Counted from the first letter of the stretch, positions 6,688 to 14,166 are shown. The stretch: 21,021 bases of DNA from Euryarchaeota archaeon RBG_13_57_23 (GCA_001800675.1 MGVW01000046.1:1-21021), one strand, 5' to 3'. Numbers and translations: made by a program. Notes: a model not told the origin generated them from the sequence alone.

Positions 6688-8317
6688 GAAGTTCGAGCCG
6701 ACCATCATCGCGTTCACCTGCACCTGGTGCGGATACCCCTCGGCGAGCCTTGCCGGCGTGAACAAGATACAATACCCTCCGAACATCAGGATAGTGAGGG
6801 TCATGTGCACCGGAAGCGTCGAGCCAGGTGTGATAATGGACGCTTTCGAACACGGTGCCGACGGGGTCATCGTCATCGGCTGCCTGATGGACAACTGTCA
6901 CTACGTATCGGGCAACAAGAAGGCGCAAGAGCGCGTAGACGCGCTGAAGAAGCTATTCGACATAATGGGTCTGGACTCCAAGCGGCTGAGAACAGAATGG
7001 ATCAACGCCTCGGAAAGAGCGAAGTTCGCGAAGACTGTCAGCGAGTTCGTGGAAGAGGTTCGCAAACTCGGACCCCTGGGTCTCGAGAAGAAGAAGGTCA
7101 AGAAGCAGAAGACTCAGGAGCAGGTGAAAAAGGCGGTGAAGCAACTAATCGAGGACACTGGAGCGTTCGACTGTGTCGAATGCGGCAAATGCACGACGGT
7201 CTGCCCGATCGCGAAGTACGACACGACCTTCGCCCCGAGGACCCTCGTGCTCAAAGCGATGGAAGGTATCGTCGACAACATAGCGACCGACAAACACATC
7301 TGGACTTGTAGCACATGTGAGCAGTGCAACTCGATGTGCCCATACAAGGTCGACTACACCGGGTTCATCAGAGGTATGAGGGAGGAGGCTGCGGAGTTCG
7401 GTGCCGAACCGTCATGTTCGCAGGGCGGACTGATACACTCCATCCAGAGGATCATGGCCAACAGCGACCTCAAGCAGAAGAGACTCGAGTGGGTCAAGAA
7501 GGATTTGAAGATCTCGGACAAAGGCGACGTCTTCTACTTCGTCGGGTGTCTGCCACACTACGACGCGATATTCTACGACCGTGAAGGACTCAAGATGAAC
7601 GAGATAGCCGAGAGCGCCGTCCGCATCATGAACAAGGCCGGCGTCGTGCCAGTAGTCAGTTCGAGCGAGAAATGCTGCGGACACGACCTCAACTGGACCG
7701 GAGACGAAGACAACTTCGAGAAGTTGATGGAGCACAATGTCGAGCTCGTCAAGAAGTCAGGGGCGAAGAAGGTCGTATTCACCTGTCCCGAATGCTACAG
7801 GACATTCAACAACGACTACCAGGCCCTGATGGGAGACCTACCATTCGAGATGGTCCACATATCAGACTACATCAATGGACTCATCGAATCGGGAAGCCTG
7901 CAAATCGACGCCACCTCCGCGAAGCCGTACTCCTTCACATATCATGATTCGTGCCGTCTGGGCCGACATTCTGGGGTATACGATTCGCCAAGGACCTTGG
8001 CAAAGGGGTTCGCTGGCGCGAAATTCATCGAGATGGAGAACACCAGAGACAAAGCCCTGTGCTGCGGCGTGAGCGCCTGGGCCAACTGCAATGCGAATGC
8101 GAAGAGGATGCAGATCGAGCGCGTCATGGAGGCGAAGAAGGTCGGCGCCGATCGCATGCTGATGTTCTGCCCCAAGTGCCAGATCCACATGAAGTGTGCG
8201 ATCTCCGAGAAGATGCCCGTCGACCAATCCGCAGTGGACGTCAAGCTCGAGGATTTCACCGTCGCGATGGCCAGGCTTTTGAAGCTTCTCCCAGAAGAGA
8301 CCAGTGCGTCAAAGTAG
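6680..8317 (+). CDS. MvhD-HdrC-HdrB fusion protein
   Basis: A 545-residue fusion that combines three Hdr-complex parts. Residues 1-132 are MvhD-like, the [2Fe-2S] protein that feeds electrons to HdrA, with Cys14, 17, 43, 68 and 73 in the expected pattern. After a lysine-rich linker (about 136-155) comes an HdrC-like domain with two [4Fe-4S] sets: Cys165/168/171/175 and Cys210/213/216/220. Residues about 285-505 form an HdrB-like domain with two CCG repeats (Cys290, CC332-333, CPEC369-372; Cys425, CC461-462, CPKC497-500). These normally hold the noncubane clusters that reduce a disulfide. The start ATG 6680 overlaps hdrA. No MvhA/G hydrogenase or formate dehydrogenase genes are in view, so the electron donor is unknown. 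In a non-methanogen the acceptor need not be CoM-S-S-CoB. Confidence 0.92.
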   Translation: MSEKFEPTIIAFTCTWCGYPSASLAGVNKIQYPPNIRIVRVMCTGSVEPGVIMDAFEHGADGVIVIGCLMDNCHYVSGNKKAQERVDALKKLFDIMGLDSKRLRTEWINASERAKFAKTVSEFVEEVRKLGPLGLEKKKVKKQKTQEQVKKAVKQLIEDTGAFDCVECGKCTTVCPIAKYDTTFAPRTLVLKAMEGIVDNIATDKHIWTCSTCEQCNSMCPYKVDYTGFIRGMREEAAEFGAEPSCSQGGLIHSIQRIMANSDLKQKRLEWVKKDLKISDKGDVFYFVGCLPHYDAIFYDREGLKMNEIAESAVRIMNKAGVVPVVSSSEKCCGHDLNWTGDEDNFEKLMEHNVELVKKSGAKKVVFTCPECYRTFNNDYQALMGDLPFEMVHISDYINGLIESGSLQIDATSAKPYSFTYHDSCRLGRHSGVYDSPRTLAKGFAGAKFIEMENTRDKALCCGVSAWANCNANAKRMQIERVMEAKKVGADRMLMFCPKCQIHMKCAISEKMPVDQSAVDVKLEDFTVAMARLLKLLPEETSASK

Positions 8318-8355
8318 ACTCGTGTGATAGCATCAGAAAGAAAAGGGATTTGCGC

Positions 8356-8375
8356 GGGAGCCTCGGAAGGCTCCC
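8356..8375. terminator. Hairpin between convergent genes
   Basis: A perfect 7-bp stem GGGAGCC/GGCTCCC with a six-base loop lies between the end of the hdr operon (8317) and the end of the convergent dehydrogenase gene (8396). On the minus strand it is followed after several bases by a T/C-rich tract, so it could terminate that transcript. On the plus strand no T run follows. Confidence 0.45.
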
Positions 8376-8395
8376 GAAGGTTCGTTTGCGGCAGC

Positions 8396-9583
8396 TCAGT
8401 AGTACTTGGTCGCGGTGGTAATCTGCTCGTCGACCAGGATCTTCCTTCTGCCGAGTTCCTTGAAGAACGCCTCGGGCTCCACGGTCGCCTCGGCTGGGAA
8501 CACACCTGCCTGCTTGATCCTCTTCGTGTGCTGCCAGTGTGCGACAATCGCCGGTGGCACCGCCGTGTCCCTGGCCGATGAGACGCCCCTCTCCGGGTCG
8601 TTCCAAGTCACGATGAAGTAGGTCGCCGTCTTGGGCATGCCGTCCTTCTTGCCGACGCAGTCGATCCTGAAAATGTCGTACTCGAACTTCTCCTTCGGCG
8701 GCGCTCCTCTGCCGTCAGAGATGCCCTTCTGGTACATCGCCGTCAGGTAGTCCAAGGGTGAAACCTTGCCGCCCCCGATCTCGATAGGCTTCTCGTCAGC
8801 GAATCCGAGCGCCCTGAGCGTCAGGAAGGTGTTCATGTCCATTGCTGGAAACCCGATTCTGAAGGTGACGTTCTTCGCCTTCAGGTACTTGCCCATCGTC
8901 GCCGGCTCGGAGTGCTTGATGTAGTATGCCTTCACCTTGCCGATCGGCTCCGGCATCAGAACGTCGGTCTCCCCGCCAAGGATCTTCTGCTTCTCGTACT
9001 TCCCGTTGATCCACTGGACGGACTCCTGTGTGAACTCGTCGAGTACGGTCCTGATAGAGTAGCCCGGCCATCCGGCCTCCTTCACAGGCAGCGTGTTGCC
9101 CCACGCACAGACAATGTCGATCTTATCGATGCTATCGAGCTTCTTTGCGCCCGCGGCACCGGCGATGTTCGTCATCCCTGGTGTGCTACCAAGGCCGATG
9201 GTCGCGTTCACACCCGCATCCACCCACTTCTTGTGGAGGTCAATCTGCTTCAGGCACGTGTCGAAGAACCCGCCAAGGTCCGTGTAAGTCGCACCGCCTT
9301 TGACGCAGGCCTCCATCACGCCCAGGTTGGTCTGGTACCAAGCACAGTTGACGACAGATTCGACTTTCTCTTTCTTGATCGTCTCGAGGACTTTGTCCAC
9401 GTTGTGCGCGTCGATCTCCATCAGCTTGACCTTCTTGGTCAGCTTGAGGTCATCCATAGCCTTCTTCACGTTCGCCATTTTCCGGCTCGAGGCGATCACG
9501 TCCTTCTCACCGCAGAACTCCATGAGGTCCTGGACAGTGTAAGCACCGATCTGCCCCGAGGCACCTAGAACCAGCATGCTCAT
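8396..9583 (-). CDS. Saccharopine-dehydrogenase-like NAD(P) enzyme
   Basis: An oxidoreductase of the saccharopine dehydrogenase family, 395 residues. An N-terminal NAD(P) Rossmann fold opens with MLVLGASGQIGAY, and the segment ending VNCAWYQTNLGVMEACVKGG matches the family's nucleotide domain. The rest resembles the Sacchrp_dh_C substrate domain (for example GSTPGMTNIAG). Members reduce or form imine-linked amino compounds such as saccharopine or carboxynorspermidine; which applies here cannot be told, and no lysine or polyamine genes are near. I chose ATG 9583 because TGGAGGTG (9592-9599) precedes it at ideal spacing; a TTG at 9613 would put the ribosome binding site inside the gene. A 60-90-base leader with a palindrome (9622-9641) lies upstream. 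Confidence 0.85.
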   Translation of the reverse strand: MSMLVLGASGQIGAYTVQDLMEFCGEKDVIASSRKMANVKKAMDDLKLTKKVKLMEIDAHNVDKVLETIKKEKVESVVNCAWYQTNLGVMEACVKGGATYTDLGGFFDTCLKQIDLHKKWVDAGVNATIGLGSTPGMTNIAGAAGAKKLDSIDKIDIVCAWGNTLPVKEAGWPGYSIRTVLDEFTQESVQWINGKYEKQKILGGETDVLMPEPIGKVKAYYIKHSEPATMGKYLKAKNVTFRIGFPAMDMNTFLTLRALGFADEKPIEIGGGKVSPLDYLTAMYQKGISDGRGAPPKEKFEYDIFRIDCVGKKDGMPKTATYFIVTWNDPERGVSSARDTAVPPAIVAHWQHTKRIKQAGVFPAEATVEPEAFFKELGRRKILVDEQITTATKYY

Positions 9584-9621
9584 CTTCTGCACACCTCCAT
9601 CTCTTTGATCCAAACAGTCTC

Positions 9622-9641
9622 TCCAAAAACGGTCTTTTGGA
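9622..9641. promoter_or_regulatory. Palindrome in the dehydrogenase leader
   Basis: TCCAAAA (9622-9628) and TTTTGGA (9635-9641) are perfect inverted arms with a six-base spacer; imperfect pairing may extend outward (GTCT...AGAC). It lies 39-58 bp before ATG 9583, just downstream of a TATA-like ACTTAAACC (9670-9678). It could be a repressor operator or an mRNA hairpin. Confidence 0.4.
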
Positions 9642-9777
9642 CTAGACAGTCACCGTACAATTACATTCTACTTAAACCTTGCTGGATTAGGCTGCGAGGA
9701 TTTCACACGAAACAGCAACTTGACGGGTTCTTCTTGAAAATCGAAGTAATTTTTGCGCATTCTGTGCAACGGAATAC

Positions 9778-9787
9778 GAAAAAACAA
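9778..9787 (-). terminator. Oligo-T terminator after hsp20
   Basis: The minus strand reads TTGTTTTTTC about 50 bases after the Hsp20 stop codon, a typical archaeal oligo-T stop signal. The rest of 9584-9834 is AT-rich, holds the dehydrogenase leader and promoter, and shows no gene. Confidence 0.4.
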
Positions 9788-9834
9788 CCCTCAAAATAAA
9801 TCGATGCTCGGACTAGCACAGCCCCGTCATCAGG

Positions 9835-10290
9835 TTATCTGACCTTGACGCGTTTCCTCTTGACTTTCTCCACATCCACCTCGTAGATGTTCTCCACATG
9901 ACGGAGTGTCGTGGTATCCGGATTCAGCGCCGTCCTCGATTCAATATTGATGTAGTAAGGCCTGCAGACGAGATCCGAGGTGTAGGCGGAAATCTCAATT
10001 CCTCCCTTGTCGACCTTTATCTTCACCTGGTCTTCCGGCACGTTGGGGAGGTCGACCTTGACGTTGAACTTGTCGTCGCTCTCGTTCACCTTGAACTTAG
10101 GCGTGATCGGCAGTGGGCGGATGCGTTTAGTTATCGGTTTGTCATCGTTGCCCCAGATCAAGTGGCTCAGCCCGTGCTCAAGACGATCGAGCTCCGCGTC
10201 GATGTTGCGTATGAGGTCCTCTGCATCCCAGAACTGCGACTCCTCGACAATCTCTCTGAGCGTCCTGGGCTTCCGGAACTCGTCAGCCAT
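9835..10290 (-). CDS. Hsp20/alpha-crystallin small heat shock protein
   Basis: An ATP-independent chaperone that holds unfolding proteins. It has 151 residues. A charged N-terminal arm with a helix (residues 1-45) is followed by the alpha-crystallin beta-sandwich (about 62-135), recognisable from FNVKVDLPNVPEDQVKIKV and the following KGGIEISAY strand. The tail is very basic (VKRKRVKVR); its VKV may act as the IxI-like oligomerisation motif. The start ATG 10290 overlaps the stop of the upstream PAC2 gene by 8 bp, so the two are translated from one message. The domain is somewhat divergent but the family call is good. Confidence 0.8.
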   Translation of the reverse strand: MADEFRKPRTLREIVEESQFWDAEDLIRNIDAELDRLEHGLSHLIWGNDDKPITKRIRPLPITPKFKVNESDDKFNVKVDLPNVPEDQVKIKVDKGGIEISAYTSDLVCRPYYINIESRTALNPDTTTLRHVENIYEVDVEKVKRKRVKVR

Positions 10291-11035
10291 ACATGTACGA
10301 CTTCCCCAGGCGCTCGGCCTGACCTTGTCTCGCAGACAGCATCTCCTTTGTCCGCTCCACGGTGGCCTTCACGTTCTCTTCTATCATCTCGGCCTCCTTG
10401 TAGAGCTCCTTGAGGTCGAGCTGCAGGCTCGGTACCAGCTTGGTGAGGGATTCCACTAGCTTCGCCGCACCCCTTGCGTCGGGGTACATTGCGTTTGCCT
10501 CAACGAGGAGACATACCGCATCTCTCCCGGTCCTTTCAGCCTCGCTCAGCAGCGCGCCTGATACGCCGGTGATCATGCCTACCTTGAACTGTTCGATCCC
10601 CGCTTTGGTGAGCGTGTCACGGGCTGCGGAGGTCGATCCCACGCCGAAAACGCGTATCTCCTTGTCGGCCTCGGCGCCTTCCTGGTTGACCATGAGGCCC
10701 TCGAGGCACACTATCTGTTTGAATCCGTTCTTTGCAGCCCATTCGAGCAGCGTCTTTGCGAGCGATGTCGAGAGCGTCAGGGGTATCTGGAACTCGGATG
10801 TCATGATGAACATGTCCTTGTGTCCCAGTATCCTCAGTGGATAGCTGGGGATCCCATCCTGCACCAAGGCGGCCGGGGGCACGTCGTCCGAGAGGACGTA
10901 CGCGGTCCGCTCCATCTTCAGCGACTCCGCAACAAAACTGCCAGCAATCGAACCTACCATGCCAACGCTCGGAAATGCGGTGACCAGCGTGCCACTGATC
11001 ACCTTCGCTCCCACTGCGAGCTGGATTTCGAACAT
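10283..11035 (-). CDS. PAC2 family protein (proteasome assembly chaperone-like)
   Basis: An archaeal member of the PAC2 family, related to eukaryotic proteasome assembly chaperones. The archaeal role is not firmly established. It has 250 residues from the chosen start. Family features are the early GTLVTAFPSVGMVGSIAG segment, the middle CLEGLMV strand, the GVGST block and LLVEANAMYPDARGAAK near the C-terminus. The C-terminal 50 residues are helical and charged. I chose ATG 11035 because a TATA-like box (minus strand CTATATC, plus 11071-11078) lies too close to the alternative ATG 11068. It forms a two-gene operon with hsp20, which suggests a protein quality-control unit. Confidence 0.87.
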   Translation of the reverse strand: MFEIQLAVGAKVISGTLVTAFPSVGMVGSIAGSFVAESLKMERTAYVLSDDVPPAALVQDGIPSYPLRILGHKDMFIMTSEFQIPLTLSTSLAKTLLEWAAKNGFKQIVCLEGLMVNQEGAEADKEIRVFGVGSTSAARDTLTKAGIEQFKVGMITGVSGALLSEAERTGRDAVCLLVEANAMYPDARGAAKLVESLTKLVPSLQLDLKELYKEAEMIEENVKATVERTKEMLSARQGQAERLGKSYMYG

Positions 11036-11070
11036 GTCCGCCCAACTCCAATTTCCACACTCATACATCA

Positions 11071-11078
11071 GATATAGA
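11071..11078 (-). promoter_or_regulatory. TATA-like box for the PAC2-hsp20 operon
   Basis: Minus-strand TCTATATC predicts initiation near 11050, giving a leader of about 15 bases before ATG 11035. It excludes ATG 11068. Confidence 0.5.
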
Positions 11079-11097
11079 ACTTGTGACGAACCTTTCT

Positions 11098-11487
11098 TCA
11101 GCGGACCTCCGCGATGGCATCGATCTCGACGAGCGCATTCTTGGGCAGATCCGAAACCCCGACAGTAGACCGAGCTGGCTTCCCGTCGATGAAGTGCTTG
11201 GCATACGCATGGTTGACCTCATCGAAATCCTTCATGTTCTTCAGGTACAACGTCACTTTGACAACGTGCGACAGCTCACTGCCCGCCGTGTTTAGGACCG
11301 CTCGAAGGTTCAGTAGCGCGCGCTCGGCTTGTTCAGCCGCGGACTTACCGGCGAGCTCACCGGTGAACGGATCAAGTCCGAGCTGTCCTGAGCAGAATAC
11401 AAACTCCCCGCACACAATCGCTTGGGAGTACGGTCCTATCGGCCTAGGCGCCTCGTTCGTGAATACCGGCTTAGATCTTGCGGCCAT
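11098..11487 (-). CDS. ridA: RidA family enamine/imine deaminase
   Basis: A RidA/YjgF-type protein that hydrolyses reactive enamine/imine intermediates, for example 2-aminoacrylate released by PLP enzymes, to ketoacids and ammonia. It has 129 residues, the usual size. Matches are the N-terminal APRPIGPYSQA block, FCSGQLGLDP, the helix NLRAVLNTAG, and the catalytic-arginine segment KPARSTVGV followed by LVEIDAIA. I chose ATG 11487 because homology begins there; the upstream residues belong to the preceding gene read in another frame. ATG follows the amidohydrolase stop (TGA 11492-11494) by only four bases (GGAG), so it is co-transcribed. Confidence 0.93.
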   Translation of the reverse strand: MAARSKPVFTNEAPRPIGPYSQAIVCGEFVFCSGQLGLDPFTGELAGKSAAEQAERALLNLRAVLNTAGSELSHVVKVTLYLKNMKDFDEVNHAYAKHFIDGKPARSTVGVSDLPKNALVEIDAIAEVR

Positions 11488-11491
11488 CTCC

Positions 11492-13126
11492 TCACGCTTC
11501 CCTGCGTTTGCTCCTGTCGAAGACAACCTCGCCTCCGAGGACGGTCTCAACGACTGACACCGACCCGAGGTCGGTGGCCTTTCCGAAAGGATCTGCGGAC
11601 AGGACTACGAAATCCGCAAGTTTCCCCATCTCAAGAGTTCCTTTCAGATCCTCTTCGAAGGATGCGTACGCAGCATCTCGGGTATATGAGGAAAACGCGT
11701 CCTTGACAGATATCCTTTGTGCCGGATGAGGGGCGCGCACCGCCGATAGTATCCCATATGCTGGCGAGAACGGCATGCAATCCGACCCGAAAACTAGCTT
11801 CACCCTCTCGTCGAGGACTTCGCGGAAGGGGTTGTTCCGTGATGTGCGCGCCTTCCCTAGCCGCGCAAGGTACATTCCGTCGGTGCCGCCCCATTCGCCT
11901 ATGAAGTTTGGTTGCATAGAGGCGATCAGCCCGAGTCTCCTCATGGTCTTGAGGTGAGCGCGCGAAGGGAGCTCGAGGTGTTCAATCCTGTGTCTGTGGT
12001 TGTTCCTTGGGCTTTTGTCCAATGCCGATTTGAGAGCTGCTATCGTGACGTCGATCCCGACATCACCGATCGCGTGGATCGCCAGCTGGATGCCGGCAGC
12101 GTTCGCGCGCTCAACAATGGCTTCGAAATCCGACTGGTCATGGACAAGGGCGCCCTTGTTCCCTGGATCGTCCGCATATGGATCTGACACAGCTGCTGTC
12201 CTCGCACCAAGAGCGCCGTCACAGAATACCTTAAGCCCTCCGAGCTTCAGCATCTCAGACCCGAGGCCAGGCGTAAGGTGTAGAGCTAGGACCGAATCAA
12301 TGTCCTCCGAAGGGATATTGAACCATACCCTAACGCCGAGCTTGTGCGCGCGTTCCGCCTCCCGGTACAGGGCGATATCAGCGCTCTGGCCGTTATCATG
12401 AATAGATGTGACTCCAAGCGAATGAGCCTTCCTTATCGCATTCTGAAGACCCTTCCTGCGCTTCGCCTCGTCTGGGGCGGTGGCGGCTCTAGCTATACTC
12501 ACTGCACTCTCTCTCAAGATGCCTGTGGGTCTTCCAGACGAATCTGTTTCCACGTCCGGCGTTCTGGAATCGATCCCCAGAAGTGACACCGCCTGGGAAT
12601 TGACTGTCGACATGTGTCCGCATACCCTATGGGCCACCGCGGGATTGTCAGGACATGAGATGTCCAGGTCCTTCCCCGTCACGAAATGCGGGTTGGTCCA
12701 CCCGCTCTCCTTCCACCCAGTGCCAATAACCCACTCGCCCGGGGGAACCTTCTTCGCCGCTACCCCCATGAGCGCGAGCGCCTCCTCCTTCGACCTCGTC
12801 CGGGTCAAGTCCACGTTCATCGCATCGACGCCCATCTGTACGAAATGCGTGTGCGAATCCACGAATCCAGGCGCGACGACTCTACCGCCCAAATCGTATC
12901 TGCCGCATCCTCTCGGGGCTTGTCCCTTGACTTCTCGGTCATCCCCGATAGAGACAATCAATCCATCCTCCACAGCCAACGCACTGACCGTTTTGGTCTT
13001 GGGGCCCAAGGTCACAATCTTGCCGTTGAAGAAGACTGCGTCCGCACACCTGACCTTCATGCTCGATCCCGACACAGGTGAACGCATGGCGAGAATATTA
13101 CCTTTGACAGAAGCGCAGAGGTTCAT
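11492..13126 (-). CDS. YtcJ-like amidohydrolase (Amidohydro_3)
   Basis: A metal-dependent hydrolase of the amidohydrolase superfamily, YtcJ/Amidohydro_3 branch; family members hydrolyse N-substituted amides or carbamates, and the substrate here is unknown. It has 544 residues from ATG 13126. Superfamily metal-site motifs appear in order: VDSHTHF, the FCDGALGARTA segment, AIHAIGD, RIEHLE and GSDCMPFSP. The beta-rich ends (CADAVFFNGKIVTLG and KLADFVVLSADPF) form the usual composite sandwich. ATG 13126 overlaps the GTPase stop as ATGA, implying coupled translation. Homology begins near ATG 13060, a possible alternative start. It lies between a GTPase and RidA; RidA could remove enamines or imines made by its product, but that is inference. 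Confidence 0.88.
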   Translation of the reverse strand: MNLCASVKGNILAMRSPVSGSSMKVRCADAVFFNGKIVTLGPKTKTVSALAVEDGLIVSIGDDREVKGQAPRGCGRYDLGGRVVAPGFVDSHTHFVQMGVDAMNVDLTRTRSKEEALALMGVAAKKVPPGEWVIGTGWKESGWTNPHFVTGKDLDISCPDNPAVAHRVCGHMSTVNSQAVSLLGIDSRTPDVETDSSGRPTGILRESAVSIARAATAPDEAKRRKGLQNAIRKAHSLGVTSIHDNGQSADIALYREAERAHKLGVRVWFNIPSEDIDSVLALHLTPGLGSEMLKLGGLKVFCDGALGARTAAVSDPYADDPGNKGALVHDQSDFEAIVERANAAGIQLAIHAIGDVGIDVTIAALKSALDKSPRNNHRHRIEHLELPSRAHLKTMRRLGLIASMQPNFIGEWGGTDGMYLARLGKARTSRNNPFREVLDERVKLVFGSDCMPFSPAYGILSAVRAPHPAQRISVKDAFSSYTRDAAYASFEEDLKGTLEMGKLADFVVLSADPFGKATDLGSVSVVETVLGGEVVFDRSKRREA

Positions 13127-13665
13127 TTCGTGGAAAGCATCATTTCGACGAGTGTCTGAAAAGCCTGTTCCACGTTGTACCCCGTCTTCGCCGAGGAGAG
13201 CAATGCGGGCGAATCGTTCTTCTTCGCGAAGACCTCGAGGTCCTGGAACGGTATCCTGGTCTCCTCTCGCAGGTCGCACTTGTTACCCAAGAAGACGATG
13301 GGCACCTTGCCAGTGGTAGCCGTCATGGCCTTGATCCAGTACCTGAGCTCCCCAAGGCTCTCTTTGCTCGTGACATCACAAACGGCGAGCGAACCCTGGA
13401 CCCCGTAGAAGTACGCCTCCCGAAGGACCTCCCTGAAACTCGGCTGACCCATGATGTCCCAGATCAGAAGCGTGACTTTCTCCTGGGCGCCGGTCGTCGG
13501 ATTCTTGATATCGATGTCTTTCTTGGTGACTTTGGTACCGATCGTTGCGATGTATTTGTCATCGAAGACATCCAGGACGTATCTCCTGATCAAACTCGTC
13601 TTTCCGACTCCGACATCGCCGATAAGACAGATCTTGAGCTTTCTAGTCTCTTCTGTTTGTGCCAA
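13123..13665 (-). CDS. Ras/Rab-like small GTPase
   Basis: An archaeal small GTPase of 180 residues with all G motifs: P-loop GDVGVGKTS (16-24), a switch I threonine near 41-47, WDIMGQ (69-74) in place of the usual WDTAGQ, GNKCD, and SSAKTG. Such proteins switch between GTP and GDP forms to control assembly or trafficking; the partner here is unknown. There is no lipidation motif or membrane segment. I chose TTG 13665, preceded by AGGAAGGT about nine bases upstream. A TATA-like box at 13709-13718 would start transcription near 13690 and excludes longer forms, and no ATG fits. It leads an operon with the amidohydrolase (ATGA overlap) and RidA. Confidence 0.9.
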   Translation of the reverse strand: MAQTEETRKLKICLIGDVGVGKTSLIRRYVLDVFDDKYIATIGTKVTKKDIDIKNPTTGAQEKVTLLIWDIMGQPSFREVLREAYFYGVQGSLAVCDVTSKESLGELRYWIKAMTATTGKVPIVFLGNKCDLREETRIPFQDLEVFAKKNDSPALLSSAKTGYNVEQAFQTLVEMMLSTK

Positions 13666-13708
13666 TCGCTCGGACCTTCCTAGTTGTGCTGATGTATGGA
13701 CAGGTTGC

Positions 13709-13718
13709 GTATAAAATC
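13709..13718 (-). promoter_or_regulatory. TATA-like box for the GTPase operon
   Basis: Minus-strand GATTTTATAC is about 48 bp before the TTG start, giving a leader of roughly 25 bases that includes the AGGAAGGT ribosome binding site. Confidence 0.55.
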
Positions 13719-13825
13719 TTTCCACGACGGTTGCTCCGAGGTGCCTTGTGCAAATCCCGATTGCGAAATGGGTGAGCCGCACCTGATTTCGATGACTGCG
13801 AACAAAATAGCAAGACACTTATGTT

Positions 13826-13948
13826 ATGAAAGCGTTCTACTATGTGTGGATGCATCTGAGTCAGGGCAAAATAGCGCATCATCACGGCTCTTGGATGGGG
13901 AAGATGCATCGGGAAGCCACATCAGGGTCACTCCCTGAGCCGAAATAG
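13826..13948 (+). CDS. Possible 40-aa peptide upstream of the lysine-rich genes
   Basis: An unrecognised short frame, MKAFYYVWMHLSQGK..., histidine- and methionine-containing, ending at TAG 13946-13948. The stop lies inside the TAGGAGG ribosome binding site of the next small gene, an arrangement often seen in operons. The start is uncertain: ATG 13826, GTG 13844 and ATG 13850 are in frame, and TATA-like sequences at 13802-13810 and 13817-13825 would favour the later starts. There is no homology argument. It may be a leader peptide or only part of an untranslated leader. Confidence 0.33.
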   Translation: MKAFYYVWMHLSQGKIAHHHGSWMGKMHREATSGSLPEPK

Positions 13949-13958
13949 GAGGAATAAT

Positions 13959-14024
13959 ATGGCCTGCGTAAAGTGCGGAAAGAAGACCAAGAAGAAAGCA
14001 ACCAAGAAGAAGAAAAAGAAGTAA
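13959..14024 (+). CDS. 21-aa CxxC polylysine micropeptide
   Basis: A 21-residue frame, MACVKCGKKTKKKATKKKKK plus one further K: a single CxxC knuckle followed by a tail of lysine (13 Lys in all). It has an excellent ribosome binding site (AGGAGG, 13948-13953) five bases before ATG 13959. The composition suggests nucleic-acid or ribosome binding. Two cysteines cannot by themselves form a C4 zinc site, but a dimer could. I do not recognise a family. It is 40 bases upstream of a second lysine-rich micropeptide and likely shares its message. Confidence 0.55.
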   Translation: MACVKCGKKTKKKATKKKKKK

Positions 14025-14064
14025 CTCTTGCGAGCTGGACTCCTCTAATCTTGGAGGGTAACTA

Positions 14065-14166
14065 ATGGCTCCGAAGAAGAAAAAGACATCCAAGAAAGCT
14101 GGCAAGGCTCGGAAAAAGAAGAGTTACTACATGGGCAAGGAGATTCGAGCTTCGCGCTCAAGATGA
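14065..14166 (+). CDS. 33-aa lysine/arginine-rich micropeptide
   Basis: A 33-residue, very basic frame opening MAPKKKKTSKKAGKARKKKS and ending KEIRASRSR. It has a ribosome binding site GGAGGG (14053-14058) six bases before ATG 14065. It resembles histone-tail or ribosomal-protein-like basic peptides in composition only. Its stop overlaps the 3' end of the convergent primase gene by nine bases. Together with the preceding 21-aa gene it looks like a paired system. Function unknown; chromatin, RNA or primase-related binding is speculation. Confidence 0.5.
   Translation: MAPKKKKTSKKAGKARKKKSYYMGKEIRASRSR

Noticed and set aside
13127..13279. 51-residue N-terminal extension of the amidohydrolase
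   Set aside because: It lies wholly within the GTPase coding region. The ATGA overlap at 13126 is the natural start.
13666..13818. 51-residue N-terminal extension of the GTPase
   Set aside because: It spans the TATA-like box (13709-13718), and the GTPase fold begins just after TTG 13665.
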